Below are positions 24,059 to 33,596 of a DNA stretch of 64,000 nt, one piece after another. The stretch is from a virus. The notes below the pieces were generated by a model that searched no databases, was not told where the DNA came from, and saw nothing but the letters and a program-made list of their open reading frames with translations. The position numbers and the translations under genes are program-made. The stretch lies in the IMG/VR virus record IMGVR_UViG_3300033571_014797, positions 1 through 64,000 of that record. One strand, 5' to 3'. Numbering within the stretch: position 1 is the first letter of the stretch; every line of letters starts with the position of its first letter.

Positions 24059-24826
24059 TTACTTTGTAAATATAACATCGTTGCCAATTAAGGCAAAATT
24101 TTTCATAAACAGTGTTCTGTATTCAGTTAAATTCTCTTGTAAATTTTCAAAATTAGCTATTAAAAGTTCATTTGGTCTGGGTACGCAATTCATTTCTTTA
24201 CACCAATTGACATATTCAACAGGTGGTTCTTGCGTATAGGTTCGATTCAAATTAACTAAAAGTTGATTTGAAAATTGTTGATAATCATTCGTATCGCTAG
24301 AATGTACGTTATTATCAAAAAATTCCCATTTATTATAAGTGCTTCGTCCCAGCAAATCATAACGTAAGATAATATTTGATTTTCCAAAGATAGGTTTTAT
24401 ATTGCGTGGACTTTCGGTAAACAATGCAGTTTTACTAGTAACTCTTACTATCCACGCAGATTCTAGATCATGTAATATTTTATTAATACTATCTATGGAA
24501 AATTTAATACTTCGATCATTTAATTTGTCTGCGGGTATTAAATTCATTTGATGCATCTGCACCCAGGTTTTATGTAATTTATTGAGTTCAAATTGATTTA
24601 CAGGGTTAAAATTATTAGCAATGTCTACTAACGGATCAATAAAATCAATCCCTTGAGTTTGTAAATCTATTAATATATTTTTTAAAGTTTCCATTTGTGA
24701 AAGTTTATGTAATTGAGAACTTCCCCAAATATGATTAGAATGTTGTTCTAACCAAAATTCAGTTAGCTCATTATCAATTGCAACACAGTTGATAAAATCA
24801 CCTGTTCTTTTCCAAACTAATTTCAT
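24059..24826 (-). CDS. hypothetical protein, member of a three-copy phage family
   Basis: 255 residues, no recognised domain. It shares the ordered motifs of the genes at 869-1753 and 35172-36335: a coiled N-terminal half, a central I-L-R-Y-D-L-L-G-R-S-T-Y-N then acidic residues, an N-x-x-Y-x-x-x-x-x-P segment and a final P-R-P-N-E-L-L-I-A-N-F motif. It lies between gp32 and uvsX, so may be expressed with them, although the terminator at 24848 separates it from gp32. Function unknown. Confidence 0.65.
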   Translation of the reverse strand: MKLVWKRTGDFINCVAIDNELTEFWLEQHSNHIWGSSQLHKLSQMETLKNILIDLQTQGIDFIDPLVDIANNFNPVNQFELNKLHKTWVQMHQMNLIPADKLNDRSIKFSIDSINKILHDLESAWIVRVTSKTALFTESPRNIKPIFGKSNIILRYDLLGRSTYNKWEFFDNNVHSSDTNDYQQFSNQLLVNLNRTYTQEPPVEYVNWCKEMNCVPRPNELLIANFENLQENLTEYRTLFMKNFALIGNDVIFTK

Positions 24827-24847
24827 TTAAAAATCCAAAAGAAGAAT

Positions 24848-24877
24848 AGGTGAGGCAATTTAAATATCGCCTCACCT
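24848..24877 (-). terminator. intrinsic terminator of gp32
   Basis: Stem AGGTGAGGC/GCCTCACCT, 12-base loop, T-rich tail on the minus strand; 9 bases after the gp32 stop. Confidence 0.8.
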
Positions 24878-24885
24878 TTATATAA

Positions 24886-25884
24886 TTAAGACTTGCGATT
24901 ACGAATCATTGCAAGAATTTCTTCTGCACGAGGATTCGCTGCCTTAGCTGTTTCTGTAACAACAGGGGCGCTAGCAGCAGGCTCATTATCCTCCCACGGA
25001 GCAGTCTCCACTTTAGGAGCGGCTGCAACAGGTGCTGGACGAGCAACAGTTGTCGGGGCTGGCGTAGAAACATCTTCCGCATCTGGATTGCTTCCTATAC
25101 CTGCCGGCTTGTAATACTGACTCCAACGATCAGGATCATATGTTTGCCCATCAACTGATGCTTCAAACATTTCCTTAATAATACGGAGTTCAGTCTCTCC
25201 TGGCTTCTTTGGTAAGAAGTCTTTCAGGTTAAACAAGCCATATGTGTCGATTGCTGCACGTTCAGCGGCTGTAAGTGCAGACTCTTTGCGAGCCCACTTG
25301 CTAGTGCTGTAATCTGCATACTGACCTTTAGTAGTCTTGGTAATGGAGAAATCCAAGCCACGATCATAATCAGTAGGCAGTTCTTCAACCTCAGTGTCCT
25401 TTAACACTGCGGTAATCACAGGGTAGATGCTGGGGGACACTACAAACCTGCGAATTGGATTTTCAGGAACATTATCTTCGTTCATTGGAGATTCACGAAC
25501 AAAGCCCTGAAATAGATAGCTGCGCTTCTTCCAATACTTACGTCCCATGTCTTCAAGGCTCTTGTCCTTAAACCATGTACGTACTTCAGTTAGAATCGGA
25601 CAAGTTTCATTATACATTTCCATACATGGTACTTGTACAATAACTGGCTTGCTGCCAGGCTGTCCCTTAACGCCGCTAAATGGGAGACGAATCATTGCTC
25701 GTTCTACCCAGAAAAACATGTTTGAATTATCACCGTCGGGAAGAAAGCGGACTCTTGATGTTGTGCCTTCTGGAATGTTCCAGTGAGGGAAGACTGAGTT
25801 GTCTCTATTTCCGCTTGAGGAATTGCCGCTGCTGCGGTTTTCCATCTCTTGTAGTTTTGCTCTAATTTCTGCCAATGAAGCCAT
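24886..25884 (-). CDS. gp32: single-stranded DNA-binding protein gp32
   Basis: 332 residues (T4 gp32 301). The N-terminal basic segment for cooperative binding is followed by the OB-fold core beginning V-F-P-H-W-N-I-P-E-G and a zinc-site-like C-x5-C region (about 85-95). The C-terminal 80 residues are Pro/Ala rich and acidic, the tail that contacts UvsX, UvsY and polymerase. Own late-type promoter box at 25948 and own terminator. Confidence 0.93.
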   Translation of the reverse strand: MASLAEIRAKLQEMENRSSGNSSSGNRDNSVFPHWNIPEGTTSRVRFLPDGDNSNMFFWVERAMIRLPFSGVKGQPGSKPVIVQVPCMEMYNETCPILTEVRTWFKDKSLEDMGRKYWKKRSYLFQGFVRESPMNEDNVPENPIRRFVVSPSIYPVITAVLKDTEVEELPTDYDRGLDFSITKTTKGQYADYSTSKWARKESALTAAERAAIDTYGLFNLKDFLPKKPGETELRIIKEMFEASVDGQTYDPDRWSQYYKPAGIGSNPDAEDVSTPAPTTVARPAPVAAAPKVETAPWEDNEPAASAPVVTETAKAANPRAEEILAMIRNRKS

Positions 25885-25947
25885 TTTAGTTTTCCTTTCT
25901 TTTGCCTAAATGTGCCATGAAAGACAACCGCTGTTGCCTTACATGTT

Positions 25948-25955
25948 TATTTATA
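25948..25955 (-). promoter_or_regulatory. late promoter box TATAAATA for gp32
   Basis: Exact core on the minus strand, 64 bases before the gp32 ATG. Leaves a leader of about 58 bases; T4 gp32 is autoregulated through its leader, so a similar mechanism is possible. Confidence 0.6.
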
Positions 25956-25984
25956 CAACAAATATAACATAAGGGCAAATATAG

Positions 25985-25992
25985 AATAAATA
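25985..25992 (+). promoter_or_regulatory. late promoter box AATAAATA
   Basis: Plus strand, 27 bases before the radical SAM ATG at 26020, with AAAGAAA as weak ribosome site between. Confidence 0.4.
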
Positions 25993-26019
25993 TTTTTTTT
26001 AACAAATCGAAAGAAATTT

Positions 26020-27369
26020 ATGGCTTATAATCTAGAAAGTTTTTGTCCTGAACCTTGGTCTCAAATTGAAATTAGTTTATCAGGAGATTACAAAATTTGT
26101 TGCCTTGCTCATTTCTCACAAGATTTTGGAATGGCAATGGACAAAAACGGAAATATAATGAATGTTTTAACGCACTCTTTTCAAGAAGCATTAAACAGTG
26201 AAACACACAAAGAACAACGATTAGATTATAGCAATAATGTTAAACCTCAAAGATGTAGAAATTGTTATGATTCAGAAGATAGTACACGTCGTCCTGAAAA
26301 ACCAGGCGGAATTAGTAAACGACAACGACTGTTAACTGAAACTGCAATTGAAATTCCAGAATATGTAACTATAGATACAGTTGATCAATTTACACAACCC
26401 GACGGCTCTGTTAATTCAAAAATTGTTAATTTACATTTGAGATTTGGAAATTTATGCAATTATAAATGCTTGATGTGTAGTCCTAATAGTAGTAATCTTT
26501 GGTATGATGATTGGGTAGCTATACAAAAACCCGGCATTAAAAAGAATGTGTTTAGCATGGGATATAAAAAATATGCTATTACTAAAGACGAACATGATCG
26601 AAGCAGAATGGATTTTCCTGCTTGGTGGGAAACAGATATTTGGTGGGAACGTTTTACTGAAATTATGCCCCAGTTACGTTACATATATTTTACTGGAGGC
26701 GAACCATTCTTAGTGCCTGCTTTAGGTAAATGTTTAGATATGTTAATTGAAGCAGACTTAGCTAAAGATATTACGTTAAGATTTGATACTAATTTGTCAG
26801 TGTTTAATAATAAAATTATATCAAGACTTGAAAAATTTAAAAAGATTATAATGTGCGTGAGTATTGACGAAACTGGCGAACGATACAATTTAGTACGTAA
26901 TGGCGGTGACTGGGATAATTTTATAAAGAATTTAAAAATTCTTAAATCTACTGATATGCATATCGAATATATTTCTGCTAGTATCGGTATAGCTACATTA
27001 TATGTTATTCCTAGAGTTTGTGAAGTCAGTAACGAATATAAAGTTAGAGCATTTTTTAGATTTTTAGAAGGACCTAAATGGCTAGATATTAGATATTTGC
27101 CTACTAGTGCTAAACAAGAAATAATTGAAAAATATCAAGAATTAGAAAAAAATAACACTAATCCCAATCATACTTTTTGGTATAAAAGCGTTTACAAATT
27201 GTTGAACAAATATATGGACGAATCTTTTACAAATTACGAGCACTTAAATGAATTTGTTAGAGTTATGGATATTCTAGATTCAACACGCAATTTAAATTGG
27301 CGCGAAACTTTGCCCGACACTTATGATCTACTAAAACGTCATTGCGGAAGTAAACTCATTAAACTATAA
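26020..27369 (+). CDS. radical SAM protein, twitch-domain type
   Basis: 449 residues. An N-terminal cysteine region (C9, C27-C28, C79, C82) precedes the CxxxCxxC cluster at C146, C150, C153, then Y-F-T-G-G-E-P for SAM binding. This inverted order (SPASM-like cysteines first) is that of twitch-domain radical SAM proteins common in aquatic phages. No further SPASM cysteines at the C-terminus. Substrate unknown. Single plus-strand gene between gp32 and the virion block, ended by a bidirectional terminator. Confidence 0.9.
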   Translation: MAYNLESFCPEPWSQIEISLSGDYKICCLAHFSQDFGMAMDKNGNIMNVLTHSFQEALNSETHKEQRLDYSNNVKPQRCRNCYDSEDSTRRPEKPGGISKRQRLLTETAIEIPEYVTIDTVDQFTQPDGSVNSKIVNLHLRFGNLCNYKCLMCSPNSSNLWYDDWVAIQKPGIKKNVFSMGYKKYAITKDEHDRSRMDFPAWWETDIWWERFTEIMPQLRYIYFTGGEPFLVPALGKCLDMLIEADLAKDITLRFDTNLSVFNNKIISRLEKFKKIIMCVSIDETGERYNLVRNGGDWDNFIKNLKILKSTDMHIEYISASIGIATLYVIPRVCEVSNEYKVRAFFRFLEGPKWLDIRYLPTSAKQEIIEKYQELEKNNTNPNHTFWYKSVYKLLNKYMDESFTNYEHLNEFVRVMDILDSTRNLNWRETLPDTYDLLKRHCGSKLIKL

Positions 27370-27373
27370 AAAA

Positions 27374-27399
27374 ACAGCAAGTAATTTCTTACTTGCTGT
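27374..27399. terminator. bidirectional intrinsic terminator
   Basis: Perfect 11-bp stem ACAGCAAGTAA/TTACTTGCTGT with 4-base loop, T-run on the plus side and A-run on the minus side. Serves the convergent radical SAM and Pro-rich genes. Confidence 0.88.
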
Positions 27400-27423
27400 C
27401 TTTTACTTAACATTTATTTTTTA

Positions 27424-28872
27424 TTAACGTAATCCAGCCATTTTTAATATCTGAGCTAACTGCTCAGCTGCTTCGCCTTCTGCTGAAACAGTTAGAGTTT
27501 TATTACCGGATTTTGAATCAAAATTCGAAGTAATGTTGACACTAGCTTCCTGTTCATCATGATGTGACATTGCATCGTCATGTGGCATCATATCACCACA
27601 CTCTTCAATTTCAGCATCTACTTCTTCTTCAATTTCCTCACCGTCATTTATCATATCTTCAAGTTCTTTAATAACTTGATGTGGGAAAATTGATGGTCGT
27701 GCATCAGCAAAATCAGTACCTACAGCCTTACTTCCCAAACTAGCATCATTACCAGGAGCTTTAACTTCTGGCTCTGGTTTAGTAAATGATCCTGTAGGAG
27801 GACTTACAGGTTGATCAGTTGGTTGAAATGTTCTATTATTCCAGGGATTTGCAGGTTTAGCAGGTGTAGCAGGTTGCTGCTGTAGTTGTCTTTCTAATCC
27901 AGATCCTGGAGGAATATTTCCCGGGACATTTCTAAATCCGCTATTTGGTGTAGATGGCGGAGCAGCAGGCAATGGCGGAAGTGGCTGTGCTTTTGGAGGA
28001 GTATTTCTGCTTTGATCTGGATCTGTAAACATCTCAGGTTGTCTAGTAATAGGCGCTGCTTGCGGAGGAGTATCTGATGGTGCTGCTGATGTACTAGGAG
28101 CAGGCTCTACCTTAGGCGCAGGAGCAGGAGCAGTTGGTTTAGTTAAATCAAAATTTCCTGGAAACTTAGGCGCAGGGGTACTCATTCCAGGTGGCATCTG
28201 ATATCTTTGTACAGGAGCAGTAGATCCTGGAGGACTTAGATCAGCAGCTTGAGGTCCTTCTGGTTCATACGGCTTTTTAGGATCAGGTTCACCAACTGGA
28301 CTAGTTTGATATGGAATTGGACTTGGGCCTTCTCTATCAAAAGTTGACTGTGGCCCGGTCTTCCCTTTAGGTGCAGCGCCTTTAGTGCCGCCTGCACCTT
28401 GTTGTGGTTGTAGTGGTCGAACTTGTGGCTTTTCGCCTGCTATTTGTGTACCATATTGACGACCTTGCCAACTGAATGTAGAATCTCCGCGTTCTCTAGC
28501 AGCTCTAAATTCATCGCGGAAACTGCCTGCTTCTGGACTTGCTTTGGGATATACTGGATAATCGCCGCCTTGTGTTCTTTGTACTCTTGTTGGAGGTGTA
28601 CCGCCTGCTGGAGCAGAGGCTCGAGGGGCTGCTGGAGCAGCTTGTGCATCTCTCATACGCTTGTCAGAAGCAAAAAAGTTTGCTGCGGTGTCATCATCTG
28701 AACCGCCTCTAGCAAATCCATATGGGCTATTGTTATTAGTACTAAAGCTTCCGTAATTATTTGGATCAGGATTAGCTGGTGCAGCAGCTTTCTTTTTAGG
28801 AGCTTCTGATAATCCAGCTAGTCTTCTGATATCACTAATATCTTCAATTAATTCTTTTTTGCCATTGGCCAT
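27424..28872 (-). CDS. proline-rich virion protein with terminal LAG motifs
   Basis: 482 residues. N-terminal helix I-S-D-I-R-R-L-A-G-L-S and C-terminal I-L-K-M-A-G-L-R flank about 380 residues of Pro/Ala/Thr-rich disordered sequence, then an acidic stretch (E-E-I-E-E-E-V-D-A-E-I-E-E). The LAG-type ends recur in the three genes upstream and at 38316 and 39751, so it probably docks to a common head or scaffold component. GGAG precedes the ATG at 28872 and a late box lies at 28894. Virion role inferred. Confidence 0.7.
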   Translation of the reverse strand: MANGKKELIEDISDIRRLAGLSEAPKKKAAAPANPDPNNYGSFSTNNNSPYGFARGGSDDDTAANFFASDKRMRDAQAAPAAPRASAPAGGTPPTRVQRTQGGDYPVYPKASPEAGSFRDEFRAARERGDSTFSWQGRQYGTQIAGEKPQVRPLQPQQGAGGTKGAAPKGKTGPQSTFDREGPSPIPYQTSPVGEPDPKKPYEPEGPQAADLSPPGSTAPVQRYQMPPGMSTPAPKFPGNFDLTKPTAPAPAPKVEPAPSTSAAPSDTPPQAAPITRQPEMFTDPDQSRNTPPKAQPLPPLPAAPPSTPNSGFRNVPGNIPPGSGLERQLQQQPATPAKPANPWNNRTFQPTDQPVSPPTGSFTKPEPEVKAPGNDASLGSKAVGTDFADARPSIFPHQVIKELEDMINDGEEIEEEVDAEIEECGDMMPHDDAMSHHDEQEASVNITSNFDSKSGNKTLTVSAEGEAAEQLAQILKMAGLR

Positions 28873-28893
28873 GTTCTTATCTCCGCGATAATT

Positions 28894-28901
28894 TATTTAT
28901 T
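28894..28901 (-). promoter_or_regulatory. late promoter box AATAAATA
   Basis: Minus strand, 21 bases before the ATG at 28872, within the last codons of the gene upstream. Confidence 0.45.
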
Positions 28902-31080
28902 TCAATCCTGCTAGGGTTAACATTCTGTTAATGCTTTCAGTTGCTTTGTCATCTTTTGGTACCGATGTTGATACTGTATCAGAGGATGTCGATGCAGCAT
29001 TAGCAGGGGTTGGCGAATCTGTTCCGTCTCTTTCAGCTGCTTTGTCATCGGGTTTAATATTAGGTCTAATTGTTAATTCACGCGGCGAAATACTGTCTGG
29101 AGGAAGAACTTCTACATCAACAGTATCAGGTTTAAACACATTAGTTTTAGCTTTAGCTGCATCTGCTGGAGACATTTGCACAGTTGCTTTTTGACCTTTA
29201 GAAACTATGTCAGCATTAGCATCATTAGGTGCTTGTATAGAACCTGGCGTTCCTGTTATATCTTTAGGTGGTTCAATTTTTGGATCATCAGGGAAAGGAG
29301 TTCCTTGTGCTGCACGTTGTCTAGCAGCCCAACTTGGGTCGCCCGATATAGGAGCAGCCATTGTCTTAGGTGTAATTGGAACATATTTCTTGCCAGCGGA
29401 ACTTCCGCCTCCTTGTTGTCCGCTTGCACCAGCTGTTCCTTGTGCTCCAGCGCTTGCGCCTGATCCAGGACTTCCAGACCCTGCATTTGGCGTTCCTTTT
29501 GAGGCTTGTCCTTTGGGTGCTGCGGCGACGCCTGCTGCGGAGGTAGACGATCCAGGCATTGGACCAAATATTCTCTCTACCTCTTCCGGACTTATTAACA
29601 TTACTTCCACACCACGGGTAGTGTCTACTTCGGGTGGTTCTGTTTTTTGAGGTAACAAAATATCTTTTGCTATACTTGTAGGAGCGTCTGCAGGAGCAGG
29701 AGGCTGAGCAGGTTCAGCAGTTGTAGGCACACCTGTTCTCGGTGCTGTTGCAGGAGCAGATGCAATTGGCTCATCTTTTTTATCGCTTGGAGGTTCAACA
29801 CTAAATGTACTAGGTTCTGTTGTTGTAATTACTTTTGGCGTTTGTGAAGCAGCATTAGCAGTTGGTATTGGCTTTTCAGGTGCTTTTACTACAGGTATAT
29901 CTGTAGCAACAGGTTCCTGACTTGGACTAAGTGCTTGTGGTTCTTTTGGTTCCGGTGCTAGTTTTTTAATCGTCTTAATTGGTTTAGTGTCGGTTGGCAC
30001 GTTAATCGTAGTTTGTGCAGGTTCTGGTGCTGTAATTGTCTGAGGAGCAAGCTGTTTAATAGGTTTTCTAACAGCAGGTGTTGGTACAGCAGGCTCTTCT
30101 GGCGGGATCAATATATCCTTTGCTATGCTTTTAATTGGCTTAGGTACAGGAGGAGTCTGTGTTACAGGTTTTGGCTCTTCAGGTGGAGTTAAAGTTTTAA
30201 TTGGCTTAGGTACAGGAGGAGTCTGTGTTACAGGTTTTGGCTCTTCAGGTGGAGTTAAAGTTTTAATAGCTTTTGGGGTTTTAGGTTGTTGCTGTAACTG
30301 TCTTAATCTTTCTTGTTCTCTAGCCCAAGATGGATTTACATAACCTGGAATATCGTCCCATTCCTGCTCAGGCGGAGTAACATCGACTTCAGGTTCAACT
30401 CTTTGTCTTCTGCCTTTTTTACCCCGTTGAGGCCTTTCTACAGGCTCGGGCTCGTCGTCTGGTTCGTAACTAGGAGTAGTGTAAACAGGATAGTCTCTAC
30501 TATAACCTGGGCTTGTGCTGTATGTTCCTACGTCGGGGCTTGTTCCATATGTGCCTGTACCAGAACCATAACCGGTACTAGGATAACCTCCAGATCCTAC
30601 TCCAGGAATACGTTGTATAGTACCATATCCTGAACCTGCACCTGTGCCAAATTGTCCGTTACCTGATCCTGGCACAGTTCCGTAACCTTGTCCAGTTCCT
30701 GTTTGCCCTCTGCCAGTTCCGTAAGTTCCTGTGCCAGCACCAGCACCTGTTCCAACCTGACCGCGACCAGTTCCAATTGTACCTGAACCTGGTCCCGTGC
30801 CATATGTTCCTGCACCAGTTCCGGTTCCTGGACCAACACCTGTGCCTCGTCCAGGACCTATACCATCATCATCGTCGCCGCCAAAATCACGTCTAATACC
30901 TTGTCCTACTGCCCTAGATCTTTTTTCATCACTATAATCATATCTATGAGTACGTACAGTACCGTCTGGTAACTTTTCCTGCCAAGTTCTAGCTTGTTCT
31001 ACTAATAATTGTTTCTCAGTTGATACTTTTTCTTTAGCTATACCTGATAATTCTTTAAGTCTATTAATATCTTCTGACAT
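28897..31080 (-). CDS. large Pro/Gly-rich repetitive virion protein with terminal LAG motifs
   Basis: 727 residues. N-terminal I-N-R-L-K-E-L-S-G-I and C-terminal I-N-R-M-L-T-L-A-G-L-K are near-mirror copies of a short helix. Between them: Gly/Thr/Tyr repeats (G-T-G-x-G-T, residues 75-200), a 22-residue tandem repeat with PPEEPKPV, and further Pro/Ala-rich blocks. A disordered, fibrous or scaffold-like virion protein is likely. Start overlaps the stop of the 825-residue gene (TAATG). No enzyme motif. Confidence 0.7.
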   Translation of the reverse strand: MSEDINRLKELSGIAKEKVSTEKQLLVEQARTWQEKLPDGTVRTHRYDYSDEKRSRAVGQGIRRDFGGDDDDGIGPGRGTGVGPGTGTGAGTYGTGPGSGTIGTGRGQVGTGAGAGTGTYGTGRGQTGTGQGYGTVPGSGNGQFGTGAGSGYGTIQRIPGVGSGGYPSTGYGSGTGTYGTSPDVGTYSTSPGYSRDYPVYTTPSYEPDDEPEPVERPQRGKKGRRQRVEPEVDVTPPEQEWDDIPGYVNPSWAREQERLRQLQQQPKTPKAIKTLTPPEEPKPVTQTPPVPKPIKTLTPPEEPKPVTQTPPVPKPIKSIAKDILIPPEEPAVPTPAVRKPIKQLAPQTITAPEPAQTTINVPTDTKPIKTIKKLAPEPKEPQALSPSQEPVATDIPVVKAPEKPIPTANAASQTPKVITTTEPSTFSVEPPSDKKDEPIASAPATAPRTGVPTTAEPAQPPAPADAPTSIAKDILLPQKTEPPEVDTTRGVEVMLISPEEVERIFGPMPGSSTSAAGVAAAPKGQASKGTPNAGSGSPGSGASAGAQGTAGASGQQGGGSSAGKKYVPITPKTMAAPISGDPSWAARQRAAQGTPFPDDPKIEPPKDITGTPGSIQAPNDANADIVSKGQKATVQMSPADAAKAKTNVFKPDTVDVEVLPPDSISPRELTIRPNIKPDDKAAERDGTDSPTPANAASTSSDTVSTSVPKDDKATESINRMLTLAGLK
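30129..30260. repeat. 66-bp tandem direct repeat (2 copies)
   Basis: Two identical 66-bp units (30129-30194 and 30195-30260) encoding a 22-residue Pro-rich unit in frame. Identity at DNA level implies recent duplication. Confidence 0.9.
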
Positions 31081-33557
31081 TATTGTTTTCCAATTCCAGC
31101 TAAAGCTTTAAGTAAATCAATTGATTCTCTTTTTTGTTGATCAATTGGAGTAGGATCAAAAATTGTTTTTGGACTTATATCAAATGTAGCTTTTGTAGGG
31201 GTAGACAAATCGGGTTTTTGTTGACTAATTGGCGTATCTGCAGGAATACTAACTGCTTGTCTAAGCCTTAAATCTTTAGCTTTTTCTGGGCTCATTTCGC
31301 TATCGCTAGGACTAGCTAATTGATCTGACGGTGTCATTAATGCCAATGGAAGTGCTAGTTTTGGAGCGATAGTTTTAATAGCTTGACCAATTAAACTACC
31401 AGGGGAACCTGCTTTAATCTTATCATCTGGACTTACTTTAATTTCAGGACTTGCACTGGGTGCGTTTGGTCCTTGCATACCTTTAATTTGATCGTAAGGA
31501 ACTTTTAATTCAGGAGCACTCGAAGTACCCGTAAAAGTTCTAGAGGGTGGTTCCAATTTAGGTGCAGGTTGAAATCCTTTATCAGGCAATTGAGTAAATT
31601 TGCCTGTGTCGGGACTAAAAGAATATCTTGGTTTGTTAATAGATACTTCAGGAGCACTCGAAGTACCCGTAAAAGTTCTAGAGGGTGGTTCCAATTTAGG
31701 TGCTGATCTTCTTGGCATAAAATCATCTAGAGAAGCAGCCTGTGGCATTGTAGGGTTAGCTTCTTCTAACTCAGACTTTTTTTTTACGCCCGATAACCAC
31801 AACATAGTGTCTAACGCTTCGTTAGTTGTTCTACTTGCAACACGCTCACTAATACGATCCATAGCTGATTCTGGCGGATCTTTTGTAAATCCAGGATCAT
31901 CATCTTCTAAATCATCAGTTGAATCCTCAACACTTTCATCAGGTTGATCAATCATACGAGTTAATGCATCTTTATCTGCTTGGCTTGGTCCAGGACTTCC
32001 AGGCAATGGATCTGTATTAACTGGCTCGTTGGAAGGAGTTTGAGGTTTAAATGCGCCAACCCCCAACTTTTGCTGAAGCCTTTCGACTGCTGATAAAGGA
32101 GGAAGCGGATTGCGAGGATCTTGTACAATTACTGGGCCATCTTCTTCCATTTCATATTCTTCTTCGCCAATGCTATCTACATAATTTTCAAATTCCATTG
32201 ACTCATCTTTTACTTTACCGTACAAGTCTTTACGCTTACCAAAAGAACTTACACGAACTTCTTTACCGTATTCTGCGTTGCTAGCAATTTGGCGAAGATC
32301 ATCTTGATAACGTTTAGCCAATTGTAAAGCTATTTGCATATCTTCGCGACTTGCTTTGCCATCTTCTATGTCTTGCCCAATTTGACTAGACCAGTTTGCA
32401 ATATCGCTATCATCCATGCTAATTCTATCAGCAATTGTACCTAATACCCGACGCAATAATGCACGACCGTCTGCATACTTACTGCTAGCAATTAATCTAT
32501 CTTCTGATGGATCATCTTTAAGAACTAGTCTCCATGATGGATCGCTTAATTTCTGAGCCACAGTGCCCGCTGATTCCTTAAGGTTTTCCATAATATTTCC
32601 CTTATATTGTTTGTAAGCCTTAGCGGCACTATTGATCCAATTATCTAAATTCTCATTGTAAACTTGTTGTACAAACATAGGTCTAATGTCATCAACATCA
32701 TCTTGTTCAGCTAAGATTTTACCTAAATCTTCTAAGTTTTCATCAAATCTGCTATTGTTAGCTAATCTAAACAAACTGCGTTTAATACTTTCTTTAATAG
32801 CGTGTGCAGCAACAATTACTTGCCCTGCGTCTTCGCTTTCAAATGTCTTGCGACGTGTAGCACTAGCAAAACGACGTAAATTGGCCATTTCGTTTACAGC
32901 ATTGCTAATAAGTCTGCCATTATTGTCATATGGATTTCCGCCTCTACCAACATGATTGGCCATTGCCTTAGCAGCCATTACGCTCTTAAAAGGCAGTAAG
33001 AATCTTTCTCCTGATTCATTTACTAAGAATATACGATCAACTCGTAACAATCTATTATTTGGATTCTCATCCATTCTTTCGCTGTGAATAACATGAACTT
33101 TTACGTTACCTACATCGCCTTCGCTAACAGTTCCGCGACGTGCCCAAAGCACACGACTTTCGCCAATTTGGCTTTTTTCTTTATTTTGATTTGACACGAA
33201 TTGTAAATCCTTATGGCTGAGTACATCCTTAGAGATGTCACGTATTTCTAATCCCATCATATGACCTTTAGCAAACTTTCTAATTTCTTGTAAAAATTTA
33301 TACCAGTTTTGTTTTTCTGCTCTATCCATGTATTCAGTGATATCTTTAGAAAAATAAACTTTCAAATTTTGATTATCAATTAAACTTGCAGTAATATTAC
33401 CAAATTTAACTTCATCCTCTTCGTAGTCAAAGTTAAAGAATCTTCCGTCTTCAGGATTAGATGTGGTATTACCGTCTTGATCACCCATAGTAATGCGAGG
33501 GAATCTATTACGTAGTTTAAAAAATAAATCGTTTGCTGCTTGTTCTATGCCTGACAT
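31080..33557 (-). CDS. conserved large virion-associated protein
   Basis: 825 residues. The first 330 residues form a conserved domain starting M-S-G-I-E-Q-A-A-N-D-L-F-F-K-L-R-x-R-F-P, typical of aquatic T4-like phages, of unknown function. The middle is helical and charged; from about 500 on it is Pro/Ser-rich and disordered, with a 19-residue duplication and an internal M-L-W-L-S-G-V and terminal L-L-K-A-L-A-G-I motif. A CTAAATA late box stands 5 bases before the ATG. Followed in operon by the two Pro-rich genes. Confidence 0.75.
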   Translation of the reverse strand: MSGIEQAANDLFFKLRNRFPRITMGDQDGNTTSNPEDGRFFNFDYEEDEVKFGNITASLIDNQNLKVYFSKDITEYMDRAEKQNWYKFLQEIRKFAKGHMMGLEIRDISKDVLSHKDLQFVSNQNKEKSQIGESRVLWARRGTVSEGDVGNVKVHVIHSERMDENPNNRLLRVDRIFLVNESGERFLLPFKSVMAAKAMANHVGRGGNPYDNNGRLISNAVNEMANLRRFASATRRKTFESEDAGQVIVAAHAIKESIKRSLFRLANNSRFDENLEDLGKILAEQDDVDDIRPMFVQQVYNENLDNWINSAAKAYKQYKGNIMENLKESAGTVAQKLSDPSWRLVLKDDPSEDRLIASSKYADGRALLRRVLGTIADRISMDDSDIANWSSQIGQDIEDGKASREDMQIALQLAKRYQDDLRQIASNAEYGKEVRVSSFGKRKDLYGKVKDESMEFENYVDSIGEEEYEMEEDGPVIVQDPRNPLPPLSAVERLQQKLGVGAFKPQTPSNEPVNTDPLPGSPGPSQADKDALTRMIDQPDESVEDSTDDLEDDDPGFTKDPPESAMDRISERVASRTTNEALDTMLWLSGVKKKSELEEANPTMPQAASLDDFMPRRSAPKLEPPSRTFTGTSSAPEVSINKPRYSFSPDTGKFTQLPDKGFQPAPKLEPPSRTFTGTSSAPELKVPYDQIKGMQGPNAPSASPEIKVSPDDKIKAGSPGSLIGQAIKTIAPKLALPLALMTPSDQLASPSDSEMSPEKAKDLRLRQAVSIPADTPISQQKPDLSTPTKATFDISPKTIFDPTPIDQQKRESIDLLKALAGIGKQ
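31509..31565. repeat. 57-bp direct repeat, copy 1
   Basis: Identical to 31647-31703. Both encode the same Pro/Thr-rich segment (KLEPPSRTFTGTSSAPE) of the 825-residue protein. Confidence 0.9.
31647..31703. repeat. 57-bp direct repeat, copy 2
   Basis: Second identical copy, offset 138 bp (46 codons) from copy 1, so the frame is kept. Confidence 0.9.
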
Positions 33558-33562
33558 AATGA

Positions 33563-33570
33563 TATTTAGC
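33563..33570 (-). promoter_or_regulatory. late promoter box GCTAAATA, leaderless arrangement
   Basis: Minus strand reads GCTAAATATCATT then ATG at 33557: only 5 bases between box and start codon. Confidence 0.55.
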
Positions 33571-33596
33571 TGATTTCAGCAAATGATTGATAATAG

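Noticed and set aside
29207-29650. Plus-strand frames opposite the Pro/Gly-rich virion gene
   Set aside because: Low-complexity mirror of a real gene on the minus strand; no start signals.
30129-30260. CRISPR-like repeat
   Set aside because: Only two tandem copies without spacers, in frame in a coding gene.
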